DNA of 64,000 bases from Chitinophagales bacterium (GTDB lineage: Bacteria > Bacteroidota > Bacteroidia > Chitinophagales > JADIYW01), in contig JACJXT010000011.1 of NCBI GenBank assembly GCA_020636535.1, positions 1,984,001-2,048,000 on the forward strand. Reading direction: 5' to 3'. The notes beneath the pieces were generated by a model, which made no database searches, was not told where the DNA came from, and saw only the letters and a program-made list of their open reading frames with translations. Each line of letters begins with the position of its first letter. Position 1 is the stretch's first letter. Shown piece after piece: positions 25,578 to 34,368 of the stretch. Both the position numbers and the translations under genes were made by a program.

Positions 25578-27188
25578 CTAAAAATCAGTGTATCTATTAA
25601 ATAAATCGGTAGCAAAGCTTAAACCAAAATAAGTTTGTTGACTTTTAAATACATCGTTTTTGTGTTGCCTATAATTTATATTGGCTTGAATAGACATATT
25701 TAATTTTGGATTGATTAAATATCCACCTTTAACATTCAATGCAATTAAATTCGTTTTTATTCCTTGTAAAAAGTTATTGTTATACGCTGCATTTAAATCT
25801 GAGGCAATTAAATAATCGGTTACAAAAATATTGCTTCCATTGTGTTGATACAAAGCATCTAAACCTTGTTTGGCATATTGTAACTGAGCTGATGCAATCC
25901 AATGTTTGTTCCAATAGTTAATTTTTAAAATGGCTTCATAAAAATTGGCACCTAATGGATGTGTTAACGACTGATTGAAATTGGTATAGTTTTGTGCTGG
26001 TGTTTTATGTGCAAAAACGAAAGGTCGCACTACATTAAACTCTGTAATAACATCTAAATGTTTGACTTTAAAAATATCCAATGCTTTGTAACCAAACTGT
26101 GCTGCTACTTTAGTTCTGTAAAAACCTCGTCCTCTCCTTGCCTTAGCAACATCCATATCATCTAACACTACTTGTATGTACAAATTGTTTTTTGGATTTG
26201 GTCTAAAGTTGAAATTAAATCCTAAAATAACATTATCTGGCGAACCTAAACCAAACTCAATTGGACGAATAAACAGTAAAGGATTTAAGTAATTCCACTC
26301 TAAACCTCTTGTTCTATTACTATCTGCATGATACCATGTAACACCTTCAAAAAAGCCAAACTGCATCCACTTAGCAACATCTACACTTAAATAATGATAA
26401 GAACCATATTTAGTTTTAAAATTTGATGGATTATTATCTATATTAAATATATCTGCTTCGCCATAACGCATTACATTTAATAAATACACATATTTTATTC
26501 TCCAAAATTGTGTACTCATTCTAAAGTAAGGATAATTAGAAGCATTATCACTCAAGAAAAAAGAACGATAACCTTCACCCCAAAATTGTTTATCGTTTCC
26601 TACTTGTAGGTTAAAGTATTTATTTGGACTAAATGACAAGTAACCACTCATCATATTAGAATTAATACTATTACTGTTGATATTTGCTTTTCTATATCCA
26701 GTTAAAACACCATATTCTTGTGCATACTGTTTTATTCTACTGTAATAATCTTCATTAACACCTTGATATGTAAAAGACAAAGACACTTTTCGACCTAAGT
26801 CTGCATTTAATTGAGCACCATAGCCAACACTATACTGAAAATTTTTCTCTTTAATGTCATAACCAAACTGAGCATCTATAATTGGATTAACTGCAAAGTA
26901 AAATTGAGGTTTCTTTTTTGCTCTCAAACTTACTAAGTCACCTTTAGTTAAACCAAACTTAAAACCAGTACTATTGGTATCTGGTAGTGCTAGTTCATTT
27001 TGTACATCATCTAATGCTTGATACACTTCTTGCATATTGTACGGTTTTATAGCAGTATGAAAGTGTGCCTCTGGTTTTATAAATCGTTGTACTCTATTAT
27101 TCCAATCGTAATTTAAAGGCAAATTTTGTTGCTGTGCAATACAGAAGATAGGTAATAGAACTAGTAAAAAGCTTTTTAATATTTTCAT
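25578..27188 (-). CDS. Outer-membrane beta-barrel, Wzi/RemB-like capsule or gliding protein
   Basis: A 536-residue exported protein (signal peptide residues 1-18, ending FCIAQ) rich in alternating aromatic strands. The segment LQVGNDKQFWGEGYRSFFLS followed by SNYPYFRMSTQFWRIKYV is the hallmark of proteins annotated as capsule assembly Wzi family or gliding-motility protein RemB in Bacteroidota. Wzi is a surface lectin that holds capsule; RemB is a surface motility-related protein of Flavobacterium. It is a single gene, and no capsule or gliding genes are next to it, so the exact role is open. Confidence 0.82.
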   Translation of the reverse strand: MKILKSFLLVLLPIFCIAQQQNLPLNYDWNNRVQRFIKPEAHFHTAIKPYNMQEVYQALDDVQNELALPDTNSTGFKFGLTKGDLVSLRAKKKPQFYFAVNPIIDAQFGYDIKEKNFQYSVGYGAQLNADLGRKVSLSFTYQGVNEDYYSRIKQYAQEYGVLTGYRKANINSNSINSNMMSGYLSFSPNKYFNLQVGNDKQFWGEGYRSFFLSDNASNYPYFRMSTQFWRIKYVYLLNVMRYGEADIFNIDNNPSNFKTKYGSYHYLSVDVAKWMQFGFFEGVTWYHADSNRTRGLEWNYLNPLLFIRPIEFGLGSPDNVILGFNFNFRPNPKNNLYIQVVLDDMDVAKARRGRGFYRTKVAAQFGYKALDIFKVKHLDVITEFNVVRPFVFAHKTPAQNYTNFNQSLTHPLGANFYEAILKINYWNKHWIASAQLQYAKQGLDALYQHNGSNIFVTDYLIASDLNAAYNNNFLQGIKTNLIALNVKGGYLINPKLNMSIQANINYRQHKNDVFKSQQTYFGLSFATDLFNRYTDF

Positions 27189-27258
27189 AAGGTGTTCAGA
27201 CTGCTAATTTAATAGTTTATATTGTATTTTGAACGATGTAACTCATAAAATTTAGTAG

Positions 27259-27705
27259 ATGATTAGTTCTTTAAGAAAACATATTTGGAAACTCAATTTT
27301 TATCCGCCATATATTGGAGCTGGCATTCGTTTACATTCGGTAAATGATGACTTTACTTGCATTGTAATGAAGATGAAATTTAAGTGGTGGAATAAAAACC
27401 TAGTAGGTACACAATTTGGTGGTTCTTTATATAGTATGACTGACCCATTTTATATGTTTATTTTGATGGAACATTTAGGTAAAGATTTTATAGTTTGGGA
27501 CAAAGCTGCTCATATAAAATTTGTTAGTCCAGGAAAAAGTGAAGTATTTGCTAAGTTTGAAGTGGATAAAACCGAACTAGCTAACATTAAGCAAACCATG
27601 CAAAGCAATGAAAAAATGGATTTTCATTTTAAAACTACGATTACAGACATCAACGATAAAATAGTAGCACTTTTAGAAAAAACAGTTTATGTAAGAAGAA
27701 AGTAA
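27259..27705 (+). CDS. DUF4442 hotdog-fold thioesterase-like protein
   Basis: A 148-residue protein with a hotdog-fold pattern: NFYPPYIGAGIRLHSVNDDF at the N-terminus, then WWNKNLVGTQFGGSLYSMTDPFYMFILMEHLG (the hot-dog helix) and YVWDKAAHIKFVSPGKSEV-type strands. DUF4442 proteins resemble PaaI-like acyl-CoA thioesterases, but the catalytic residues are not obvious. No neighbour points to a pathway. It is divergent from the Wzi-like gene. Confidence 0.88.
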   Translation: MISSLRKHIWKLNFYPPYIGAGIRLHSVNDDFTCIVMKMKFKWWNKNLVGTQFGGSLYSMTDPFYMFILMEHLGKDFIVWDKAAHIKFVSPGKSEVFAKFEVDKTELANIKQTMQSNEKMDFHFKTTITDINDKIVALLEKTVYVRRK

Positions 27706-27726
27706 AACAGTTTATTGCGAAATAAT

Positions 27727-28410
27727 TTAAACTGATTGATGTTTTAACGCTTCTCTCCTACTTAAATTAGACATTGGTGTTGCTGCTACAAATTGATATA
27801 CTTTTTGTTGATTGGTTTTAGCATATTCTCTTAGCGACCAACCAATAGCTTTTTGTATAAAAAATTCGTTGCTGGTACTCAATTGTTTACACAAATCAAA
27901 CAATAATTGCTCATTGGTATGTTGCTTATATTTTAGTTGAAACAACAAACACGATCGTTGCAACCAAATATTATTACTTTTCATATAATTATCAATAACT
28001 ACATCTATTTTATTAGGAAATTGTTTTAAATAATACGCTAAAATATTTGGAGCAATACCATCAACACTGTCCCACCAAGAATTTGTTGTAATCATCGTAG
28101 TAATATAATCGATGTCGTTACTAGCACTATATTTTTTCTGGCATTGAATAACCAAATCAATAGCACAATAATGCATTTCTCTTTTTTCATGTTGCATCAT
28201 AGACAAAACAACAGCTTGATAGGTAGCTTCATTCGGCAATCCATTTGTTTTTAAAATAGTTTTAAAAATAGTTCTTCTGTTTGTAGAACGCACTCCAAAA
28301 AAAGCAAACTTATTTTTCATATAATTTTGCATTGGTATAATATCTGTTGTTACAGCAGCTTGTTGTAATGCTGTTGCTAAAGATTGTTGTAGTGTATTGT
28401 TGTTCATCAT
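27727..28410 (-). CDS. DNA alkylation repair protein, AlkD-like
   Basis: A HEAT-repeat DNA glycosylase of about 227 residues. It has the AlkD pattern NSWWDSVDGIAPN (Trp and Asp used for catalysis in AlkD) and FFIQKAIGWSLREYAKTNQ with a further conserved Trp. AlkD excises N3- and N7-alkylpurines without base flipping. A longer TTG start at 28443 is possible, but an ATG at 28408-28410 (or the next codon) with an AAAGGA stretch just upstream is more likely. It faces the DUF4442 gene tail to tail with a 21-base gap. Confidence 0.9.
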   Translation of the reverse strand: MMNNNTLQQSLATALQQAAVTTDIIPMQNYMKNKFAFFGVRSTNRRTIFKTILKTNGLPNEATYQAVVLSMMQHEKREMHYCAIDLVIQCQKKYSASNDIDYITTMITTNSWWDSVDGIAPNILAYYLKQFPNKIDVVIDNYMKSNNIWLQRSCLLFQLKYKQHTNEQLLFDLCKQLSTSNEFFIQKAIGWSLREYAKTNQQKVYQFVAATPMSNLSRREALKHQSV

Positions 28411-28474
28411 GTCCTTTAAAATATCAACAAATAAAACAAACAAAATAAACTAAAGCAATTAAATTTGTAGTATA

Positions 28475-29158
28475 ATGAAACAAAAATTAAACATTATCAA
28501 TTTTGTAATTAAACGAAAGTATGAAGTATTACTTGCTGCATTAATACTACATCTTTACATCAGTATGTTTTTTATAAATTTAGATTTTTACACCAGAATA
28601 ATTTGGCCAATTAATATGCTTTTACTTGGCTTGGCTAGTATTGGAATTTTTAATGAAAAAGGAAAAAGAAGTAAAATATTAAAAAATATATTATTACTAT
28701 TAGTCATTATACTACCAGTCAGTTTCCCAATTTTTAGGTCGCACTACTACTTCATGCCAATTTTAAGTATTATTTATTGTTTGTTTTTTAGCTATATTTT
28801 TTATGAGATTTTAAAATATCTAATTAAACCAAGTTATATTAATTCTGATATTATTTCTGCTGCTTCGTGTGGTGCTTTTTTACTAGTAGAAATTATGACT
28901 TTCTTACTACAAGCATTTTATTATTTAAACCATCATTCAATTAAAAACATAGATACTAGTAGTGCGGCACACACCTTTATCGATTTAGTTTATCTTAGTT
29001 CTATAACCATTACTACGATTGGTTTTGGCGACATTACACCCAACACACCTCATTTAAAATTAATTGTTTCACTATTTGGAGTGTTCGGTCAATTTTACAC
29101 TGTCATATTAATTGGCATTTTAATTAGTAAATTTGTAACACAGCAAAGTCAAAAATAA
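28475..29158 (+). CDS. Two-pore-helix type potassium channel protein
   Basis: A 227-residue membrane protein with about four N-terminal helices and a C-terminal ion-channel unit: outer helix AASCGAFLLVEIMTFLLQAF, a pore loop with the K+ selectivity filter TIGFGD (in ITITTIGFGDITPNT, near residue 190) and an inner helix LKLIVSLFGVFGQFYTVILIGILI. No RCK regulatory domain is attached. It conducts potassium, presumably across the inner membrane. TAAATTTG at 28460-28467 is a promoter candidate eight bases before the start. It lies just before a glycosyltransferase gene with an 11-base gap. Confidence 0.92.
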   Translation: MKQKLNIINFVIKRKYEVLLAALILHLYISMFFINLDFYTRIIWPINMLLLGLASIGIFNEKGKRSKILKNILLLLVIILPVSFPIFRSHYYFMPILSIIYCLFFSYIFYEILKYLIKPSYINSDIISAASCGAFLLVEIMTFLLQAFYYLNHHSIKNIDTSSAAHTFIDLVYLSSITITTIGFGDITPNTPHLKLIVSLFGVFGQFYTVILIGILISKFVTQQSQK

Positions 29159-29196
29159 TTAAGCTATTATTGATTATTTTCACTAATACTATTGAT

Positions 29197-29952
29197 ATGC
29201 AGTTTAAAGATGCTATACAAAAAATTATATTCTTAAATACTACATCTGTAGATACTGTAGCCACTAAACTAATTGATGAATGGCAACAAAGCAACAACGA
29301 CTTTATTCTACACTTTATGTATTACGCTAGTTTAGAGTTGTTTAGAAAAGAGGTCAACTATCAAAACAGTTTGTTTTTAGCTAATTATATTTTAGTAGAT
29401 GGAATTGGTATGCAAAGCTATTTTAAGTTGTTGATGAATAAAAAAATGGCAAACTTAAATGGTACAGATTTGAGTCCACAATTGATAAACGCACTACTAC
29501 AAAAAAATATTCCGATTGTATTTTATGGTACTACAAAAGAACAAATTAATCGCTGTAATGACAATCTAAATAAGCAATACAATAAACAAGTATTACACTA
29601 TTTTCAAGATGGATTTTCTGACTTAAATTGGGAAAAAATTCCAAATCAAGCTGCTTTATTTATTGGAATGGGAACACCTTTGCAAGAAGCATTTGTTAAA
29701 GAAAACATCAACATCATAAAAGAAAAAAAATTAATGGTAATTACTGTTGGTGGTTTTTTTGATTTTTTAAGCGGATTTTATGTTAGAGCTCCAAAATGGA
29801 TACGACAAATAAAATTAGAATGGTTGTGGCGAACCTTACATCATCCATTGCGACATTATAAAAAAAGATTGCGAGATACGACTATTGTTTTTAGACCTTT
29901 TTTAGATAAGTTGAATGGAATTGCTAAATTGATTATTATAAAAGAGTACTAA
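29197..29952 (+). CDS. WecB/TagA/CpsF-family glycosyltransferase
   Basis: A roughly 251-residue GT26-family enzyme. It contains ANYILVDGIGMQSYFKLL (family D-G-x-G/P pattern), NLNGTDLSPQLI, IFYGTTKEQIN, ALFIGMGTPLQEAFV and the C-terminal VGGFFDFLSGFYVRAPKWIRQIKLEWLWRTLHHP. Such enzymes move UDP-ManNAc, UDP-GlcNAc or similar sugars to lipid-linked carriers in wall or capsule glycan synthesis. I chose the ATG at 29197; the TTG at 29170 would add nine unlikely residues. The stop overlaps the AsnC-type regulator gene by one base. Confidence 0.9.
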   Translation: MQFKDAIQKIIFLNTTSVDTVATKLIDEWQQSNNDFILHFMYYASLELFRKEVNYQNSLFLANYILVDGIGMQSYFKLLMNKKMANLNGTDLSPQLINALLQKNIPIVFYGTTKEQINRCNDNLNKQYNKQVLHYFQDGFSDLNWEKIPNQAALFIGMGTPLQEAFVKENINIIKEKKLMVITVGGFFDFLSGFYVRAPKWIRQIKLEWLWRTLHHPLRHYKKRLRDTTIVFRPFLDKLNGIAKLIIIKEY

Positions 29953-30422
29953 TGTATAGTTTAGATGATATTGATTTACAGATTTTGTCCATCTTACAAA
30001 AAGATGCGAAAACTGCTTATACTGAAATTGCTAAAAAACTATTTATTTCTGCTGGAACAGTGCATGTTCGTATGAAAAAAATGGAAGAAATGGGCGTAGT
30101 TAAATCGTTTAACTTAGCAATAGATTACAAAAAATTGGGTTATGATGTTACTGCTTTCCTAGGCATTTATTTAGATAAAAGTGCTAATTATGCTACTGTT
30201 GCCAAAGCATTGTCTGACATTCCTGAAATTATAGATATGCATTATACTACTGGAAATTATGCAATGTTTATTAAATTGATTTGTAAAGACACCAATCATT
30301 TGCGACAGATACTTATGGAAAAGATTCAAACGATAGATGCAATTACTAGAACAGAAACTTTTATTTCCTTGCAAGAAGAAGCTTTAAATCGTGCTATTAC
30401 AATTGATTTAAAAAGTGAGTGA
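29952..30422 (+). CDS. Lrp/AsnC-family transcriptional regulator
   Basis: A 156-residue regulator with an N-terminal winged helix (LDDIDLQILSILQKDAKTAYTEIAKKLFISAGTVHVRMKKMEEMGVV, residues 3-48) and a C-terminal RAM ligand-binding domain (DYKKLGYDVTAFLGIYLDKSA and MHYTTGNYAMFIKLICKD). These proteins are octameric or dimeric amino acid sensors. It overlaps the glycosyltransferase gene by a TAATG. Its targets are unknown. Confidence 0.95.
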   Translation: MYSLDDIDLQILSILQKDAKTAYTEIAKKLFISAGTVHVRMKKMEEMGVVKSFNLAIDYKKLGYDVTAFLGIYLDKSANYATVAKALSDIPEIIDMHYTTGNYAMFIKLICKDTNHLRQILMEKIQTIDAITRTETFISLQEEALNRAITIDLKSE

Positions 30423-30424
30423 GA

Positions 30425-30880
30425 TTATCTTTTGAAATTAGTTTCGTACAACTCTATCCAATTTTGTGGTGTCATTTTGGTAGATAATGTTGCTATTAAA
30501 TCGTAGGGAATTTGCTCTGGTTTTTTAAATCGAATACACGATTTTCCCATATCTAATTTTGTTTTACTGTGCTTTGGATATTCATTAATAAACCAATTAT
30601 ATAATTTTTCATCTGCATATATTCCCATATGATACAGTGCTACAAAGTTCTTTTGTGCTGCAATATTAATGAATGGCAAAGGCAACTCTGGTGTACAATG
30701 ATAACCATTTGGATACAATGTTTTTGGTACTACAAATCCTATCATTCCGTAAGACAACTGCTCTACAAATCCTTCTGGTAAATTTTGTTTAACGGTGTTT
30801 CTAAGCTGTGCTACTGCTTCTTTTTTATCATCAGCAATATTGTTTAAATAATCTTCAACTGATGATGCTACAACTTTCAT
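30425..30880 (-). CDS. DUF1801-domain protein
   Basis: A 151-residue soluble protein. It has the DUF1801/YdhG pattern: VEDYLNNIADDKKEAVAQLRNTVKQNLP at the start, EQLSYGMIGFVVP, PFINIAAQKNFVALYHMGIYAD, and a C-terminal MGKSCIRFKKPEQIPYDLIATL. The family may bind iron or act as a frataxin-like chaperone (YdhG) but the function is not settled. The start overlaps the unusual beta-repeat membrane protein gene by four bases, so the two are co-translated. Confidence 0.9.
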   Translation of the reverse strand: MKVVASSVEDYLNNIADDKKEAVAQLRNTVKQNLPEGFVEQLSYGMIGFVVPKTLYPNGYHCTPELPLPFINIAAQKNFVALYHMGIYADEKLYNWFINEYPKHSKTKLDMGKSCIRFKKPEQIPYDLIATLSTKMTPQNWIELYETNFKR

Positions 30881-31776
30881 TCTTTATCTTTTTTAGTAAA
30901 CTTCACCTTTGTAGGATCTATAATCAAAGAATCCATACTATTAACACGAAGCGATTTATCAAACTTAGCTGTAGTTTTTAAATCGGTGTTGAACGAAGTT
31001 TCTATATTGTCGTTGAGTGTTTCAACATCTGCAGTAAATGGTTTGGTTACTGGTGCTTTGATGAGTTTCTTTAATGGAATACTCACTGTTTGATTTACAG
31101 GAACTTGTAATTCACCTTCTATATGCACTTTTTGTTTGATTGGCACTTGCGCTTTCACAGGAATAGTTGTTTTAAACGGAATGGTATAATCTTGTGCATC
31201 TAGAACCAGTGTGTCTCTTACTTGTAATTGTTGATTGATTGGTATGTTTACTTTTACTGGAATTTCTGCCTTTACAGGAAGTGATATATTAAAAAATCGC
31301 TTAAAATTTGTTCTAATTTTTGTATCTAATGGAATAGAAAAATCGACAGCTAATGAGTCTTCTATTTTTAGTTTTTTGTTGAATGGAATAACCAAGTTGT
31401 TCAAGCCAATTTCGCTTTGGTCTAGTACAATATCAACTGGTAAATCAAACTGTAAATCTAATACTTCATCCATTAATATTTCTGTGTTTAATGGAACAGT
31501 CAAATTCATCACCAATGGTACATCTATAACTTCGTTTAAATAAATTGACAAAGGTTCGTCTACATTGATTCTAGTTTTTAAATCGCTCAATAACTTAATA
31601 CCAATATTTTCATCTACACCAACACTTAGTGGCACATCATCTTTAATATTAATGTTCATTGGTTTATTGATATTCATTAAAACATCATTTTTAGAAATGA
31701 ACAATACGCCTGCTAAAATGCCAATGCCTAAAATTAATAATGCAGCAATTGCTAGAACTCCCTTTTTCATCTTCAT
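30877..31776 (-). CDS. Membrane-anchored protein made of short alternating-hydrophobic repeats
   Basis: A 299-residue protein with an N-terminal membrane helix (about residues 7-27) and a long region of about 20 short beta-like units with the pattern hydrophobic-Pro-hydrophobic-x-hydrophobic: IPVKVNIPINQQL, TIPFKTTIPVKAQVPIKQKV, ELQVPVNQTVSIPLKK. Charged D/E/K turns alternate with V/I strands, which suggests an extended beta structure, perhaps a spacer or lipid-contacting bridge in the periplasm as in AsmA/TamB- or LEA2-type proteins; this is only an analogy. I do not recognise a family. It is co-translated with the DUF1801 gene. Confidence 0.75.
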   Translation of the reverse strand: MKMKKGVLAIAALLILGIGILAGVLFISKNDVLMNINKPMNINIKDDVPLSVGVDENIGIKLLSDLKTRINVDEPLSIYLNEVIDVPLVMNLTVPLNTEILMDEVLDLQFDLPVDIVLDQSEIGLNNLVIPFNKKLKIEDSLAVDFSIPLDTKIRTNFKRFFNISLPVKAEIPVKVNIPINQQLQVRDTLVLDAQDYTIPFKTTIPVKAQVPIKQKVHIEGELQVPVNQTVSIPLKKLIKAPVTKPFTADVETLNDNIETSFNTDLKTTAKFDKSLRVNSMDSLIIDPTKVKFTKKDKE

Positions 31777-31846
31777 TTATTTATTGTTAACAATATAGAA
31801 ATAATATTTTGATTATTATAAATATTAATGGTGCTATTTTAGAAGC

Positions 31847-32662
31847 ATGCGTATAGGAAAGACCATTTATCATTTTGACCAAGTTGAATATGCTAAGCTT
31901 AGTGTTTACAGATTGAATAAGAATGTACAAACTGTATATAGTTTTATTGTTGATGATATTTTGATTGATACAGCACAACGACATAATAGAAAAAATATTT
32001 ATAGTTGGATAAAAGATAAAAAAATAAATAAAATAATATTAACACATCACCATGAAGACCATAGTGGCAATGTGGCTTTTTTGATGAAAAAACTTGGTAT
32101 TGATGCTTTTGCTCATGAAAAAGCAGTGTCTATTTTAGCCAAAGGATATACGATTTCGCCACTTGGAATTTTAATTAATGGAAAAGTAGAAAAGGCAAAG
32201 TTAAAACCAATATTTCCTAATCATATAATTGAAACTACAAATTATCAATTACAAGCTATTTATACGCCTGGACATTGTGATGACCATTTTTGTTTTTATG
32301 AAGCGAATAAAGGTTGGTTGTTTAGTGGTGATTTGTATGTAGCAGATACGATTAAATATTTTGCTAGTTACGAAAATATTTACCAACAAATGGACTCGTT
32401 GAGAAAATTGTGTGCTTTAGATTTTGAAGTATTGTTTTGCTCACACAATCCGAAAACGAGAAATGGTAAAGCTCGACTACAAAACAAATTGCACATTTTT
32501 GAAGATTTTATAGGCAAGGTAAAACAATTATATAGCGAAGGAAAAAACACTGACCAAATTTTAAAAACACTAGGACGAACAGAAAATATATTTTATAAGT
32601 ATATTACTTTTGGAAACTTTACTGCTACTAATTTAGTAAAAAGTGTATTGGAAGATGCGTGA
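31847..32662 (+). CDS. MBL-fold metallo-hydrolase
   Basis: A 271-residue metallo-beta-lactamase-fold enzyme. The metal-binding motif HxHxDH appears as HHHEDHSGN (residues 67-75); a later YTPGHCDDHFCFYE holds the next His, and GDLYVADTIKYF and LFCSHNPKT supply Asp and His. The C-terminal 70 residues form a helical extension (LQNKLHIFEDFIGKVKQLYSEGKNTDQILKTLG). The substrate is unknown; hydrolysis of a thioester or phosphoester is usual for the fold. It is divergent from the beta-repeat protein gene. Confidence 0.92.
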   Translation: MRIGKTIYHFDQVEYAKLSVYRLNKNVQTVYSFIVDDILIDTAQRHNRKNIYSWIKDKKINKIILTHHHEDHSGNVAFLMKKLGIDAFAHEKAVSILAKGYTISPLGILINGKVEKAKLKPIFPNHIIETTNYQLQAIYTPGHCDDHFCFYEANKGWLFSGDLYVADTIKYFASYENIYQQMDSLRKLCALDFEVLFCSHNPKTRNGKARLQNKLHIFEDFIGKVKQLYSEGKNTDQILKTLGRTENIFYKYITFGNFTATNLVKSVLEDA

Positions 32663-32733
32663 GTGTAAGCGAATATATTTCAAGTGAAAACAGTAGAGAT
32701 GGTTTTAAAGATAAATAACAAAGCTTAATGCCT

Positions 32734-33768
32734 CTATTCTTTTCCTAAATCTAAAGTCATTCTTATAAATTCAGATAAACTTACACCTAAAATTGCCATT
32801 CCTGCATCATGTGGATTTTCTAATTTATATCGTCCTTTAGCAGAACCATTTAGAGCATAATCAAACCCATTTATAGTTATAATACACCAATATTTTTGTC
32901 TACATTCTATAATCACTTCTTCTACATAAAATGGCCAATTGTCAGCATAGTCTGATTTAAAAATCTTTTTTGACCTATAACTAGAATTAAACTTTCTGTT
33001 TATTTCATCAAATATTGTTCTTTTATGTACTCTTCTTGGTGTTTCTTTATATCTTGTAGTATAGTTTCTATAATCTTTCTTTCCATAATTATTTTGATAA
33101 AGTAGCCCAAAATCAAAAAATGTATATATTGTTAACTGATATCCTTCATCACCTAAACATTTAAAAATGAACTGTCTTGATAGTGCAGAAATAAATCTTT
33201 CAAAAACCACAATTATATATGATGATATTTTGTTATAAACTTCACTATATAAATTATAATCCATTAGTTTTTTATAATCATTTGAATCAAGAATCTTATT
33301 TTCAAATTTTTCCCAAAGATTCTTTGTATTAACACCAATTTTAACATTGTCTGTAATCAAATCAAAATTATAATATCTTGCTAATTTTCCAAATTCAGAA
33401 AGTATAAAAAGTAATTCTTTTAAATCTATATCAGAAGTAATAAATTTATAGTCAATTATAAATTGAGGCATTTTAAAATCATGGTAAAAATTTATTATAA
33501 TTTCATTTAATAATTTTTTTAGATCGTGTCCTAAATCTTTAAGGTATTTAAAGCTAGGTAATTCTTGATATTTATTAAAGTAACCTAAACAAATATATGC
33601 TTTCATAAATCGTTCAAATCCTTGAGATAAAAGTTGAAAAGGAAGAAAATAAAAATTATTATTAAGATTAATATTTTGCAGTTCCCCAAAACCTAATTTT
33701 ATTAATTTCTCAGATGTTTCAAACTCTTCTTGAAGTGCAAAATATTTTATATAATCTATTTTTAGCAT
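32734..33768 (-). CDS. Hypothetical protein with a HEPN-like N-terminal region
   Basis: A 344-residue soluble protein I cannot place with confidence. The N-terminal helical part (QLLSQGFERFMKAYICLGYF, then LGHDLKKLLNEI near residues 85-96) resembles HEPN domains, which use a GxExxxK start and a GHDL segment. The rest is basic and aromatic, with a final FDYALNGSAKGRYKLENP part. HEPN proteins are often RNases in defence or toxin systems, but no partner nucleotidyltransferase is adjacent here. It lies in a patch of unrelated unknown genes (32.7-34.9 kb) that share short upstream repeats. AT-rich codon use fits the neighbours. Confidence 0.55.
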   Translation of the reverse strand: MLKIDYIKYFALQEEFETSEKLIKLGFGELQNINLNNNFYFLPFQLLSQGFERFMKAYICLGYFNKYQELPSFKYLKDLGHDLKKLLNEIIINFYHDFKMPQFIIDYKFITSDIDLKELLFILSEFGKLARYYNFDLITDNVKIGVNTKNLWEKFENKILDSNDYKKLMDYNLYSEVYNKISSYIIVVFERFISALSRQFIFKCLGDEGYQLTIYTFFDFGLLYQNNYGKKDYRNYTTRYKETPRRVHKRTIFDEINRKFNSSYRSKKIFKSDYADNWPFYVEEVIIECRQKYWCIITINGFDYALNGSAKGRYKLENPHDAGMAILGVSLSEFIRMTLDLGKE

Positions 33769-33810
33769 CTTTCTTTAGTAACTATATAACAGTACATCAA
33801 ATATAAAACC

Positions 33811-33829
33811 TTTACTTTAAATAATATGT
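33811..33829. repeat. Direct repeat upstream of the HEPN-like gene, copy 1
   Basis: TTTACTTTAAATAATATGT is identical at 34918-34936, with similar flanks. On the minus strand each copy is 43-61 bases before a gene start (33768 and 34857). It may be a shared promoter or a cassette boundary. Confidence 0.7.
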
Positions 33830-33874
33830 GTTTTATAGGTTGAATGATGATTATATTAAAGACTATTTATCTAC

Positions 33875-33900
33875 GCAGTGTCCTCTATGAGAGACACTGC
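33875..33900. repeat. Perfect hairpin in the gap before the HEPN-like gene
   Basis: GCAGTGTC (33875-33882) pairs with GACACTGC (33893-33900), extended by TCT/AGA around one bulged C; the loop is ATG. No U-run follows, so it is more like a palindromic element than an intrinsic terminator. Confidence 0.7.
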
Positions 33901-33968
33901 TAGGAATTAATGAGTATTTGTAGTAAATATATGTTAAGGAAGCAATTGACATGGTTTTAGAATCAATC

Positions 33969-34337
33969 TCAGTCTTTAATTTTATATTTTACTTTTATTG
34001 TTCTTCCAAAAAAATAAGTACTATCTTCTTGTCTAATTATTTCAAAATTTGCAGGATATTCAATCATGGCTATCGAATCTGAAAGCCAGCTTAATACAAT
34101 TTCAGAAGAATTACTAGTCTTAATATCAAATATTCCTGCACCTCCTGAAGTAAATTTACTACATACCCATGTTGCTACAACTGTAGTTTTGTTTTCAGTA
34201 TTGTATACAGAGTAAATAGCTGCTCTACCATCTGGCGAAATTGAGTGATTTGTTTCAATTAACCAATTAGGCATTTGATGATTACACGATGTTAAAATCA
34301 ATAACACTAAAAAAGTAAACAATATATATAATTTCAT
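33969..34337 (-). CDS. Small putative lipoprotein, unknown function
   Basis: A 122-residue protein with an N-terminal signal segment and lipobox ILTSCNH (Cys near residue 18). The rest has SPDGRAAIYSVYN and IVLSWLSDSIAMIEYP, a pattern like small DUF5412-type secreted proteins (SPDGK...W..N..V..), but this is a weak resemblance. It is probably a lipid-anchored envelope protein. It lies between the HEPN-like gene and another unknown gene, inside the region bounded by the 19-base direct repeats. Confidence 0.6.
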   Translation of the reverse strand: MKLYILFTFLVLLILTSCNHQMPNWLIETNHSISPDGRAAIYSVYNTENKTTVVATWVCSKFTSGGAGIFDIKTSNSSEIVLSWLSDSIAMIEYPANFEIIRQEDSTYFFGRTIKVKYKIKD

Positions 34338-34368
34338 TTTAAGATATTTTGTATATTAATAAAAATAC

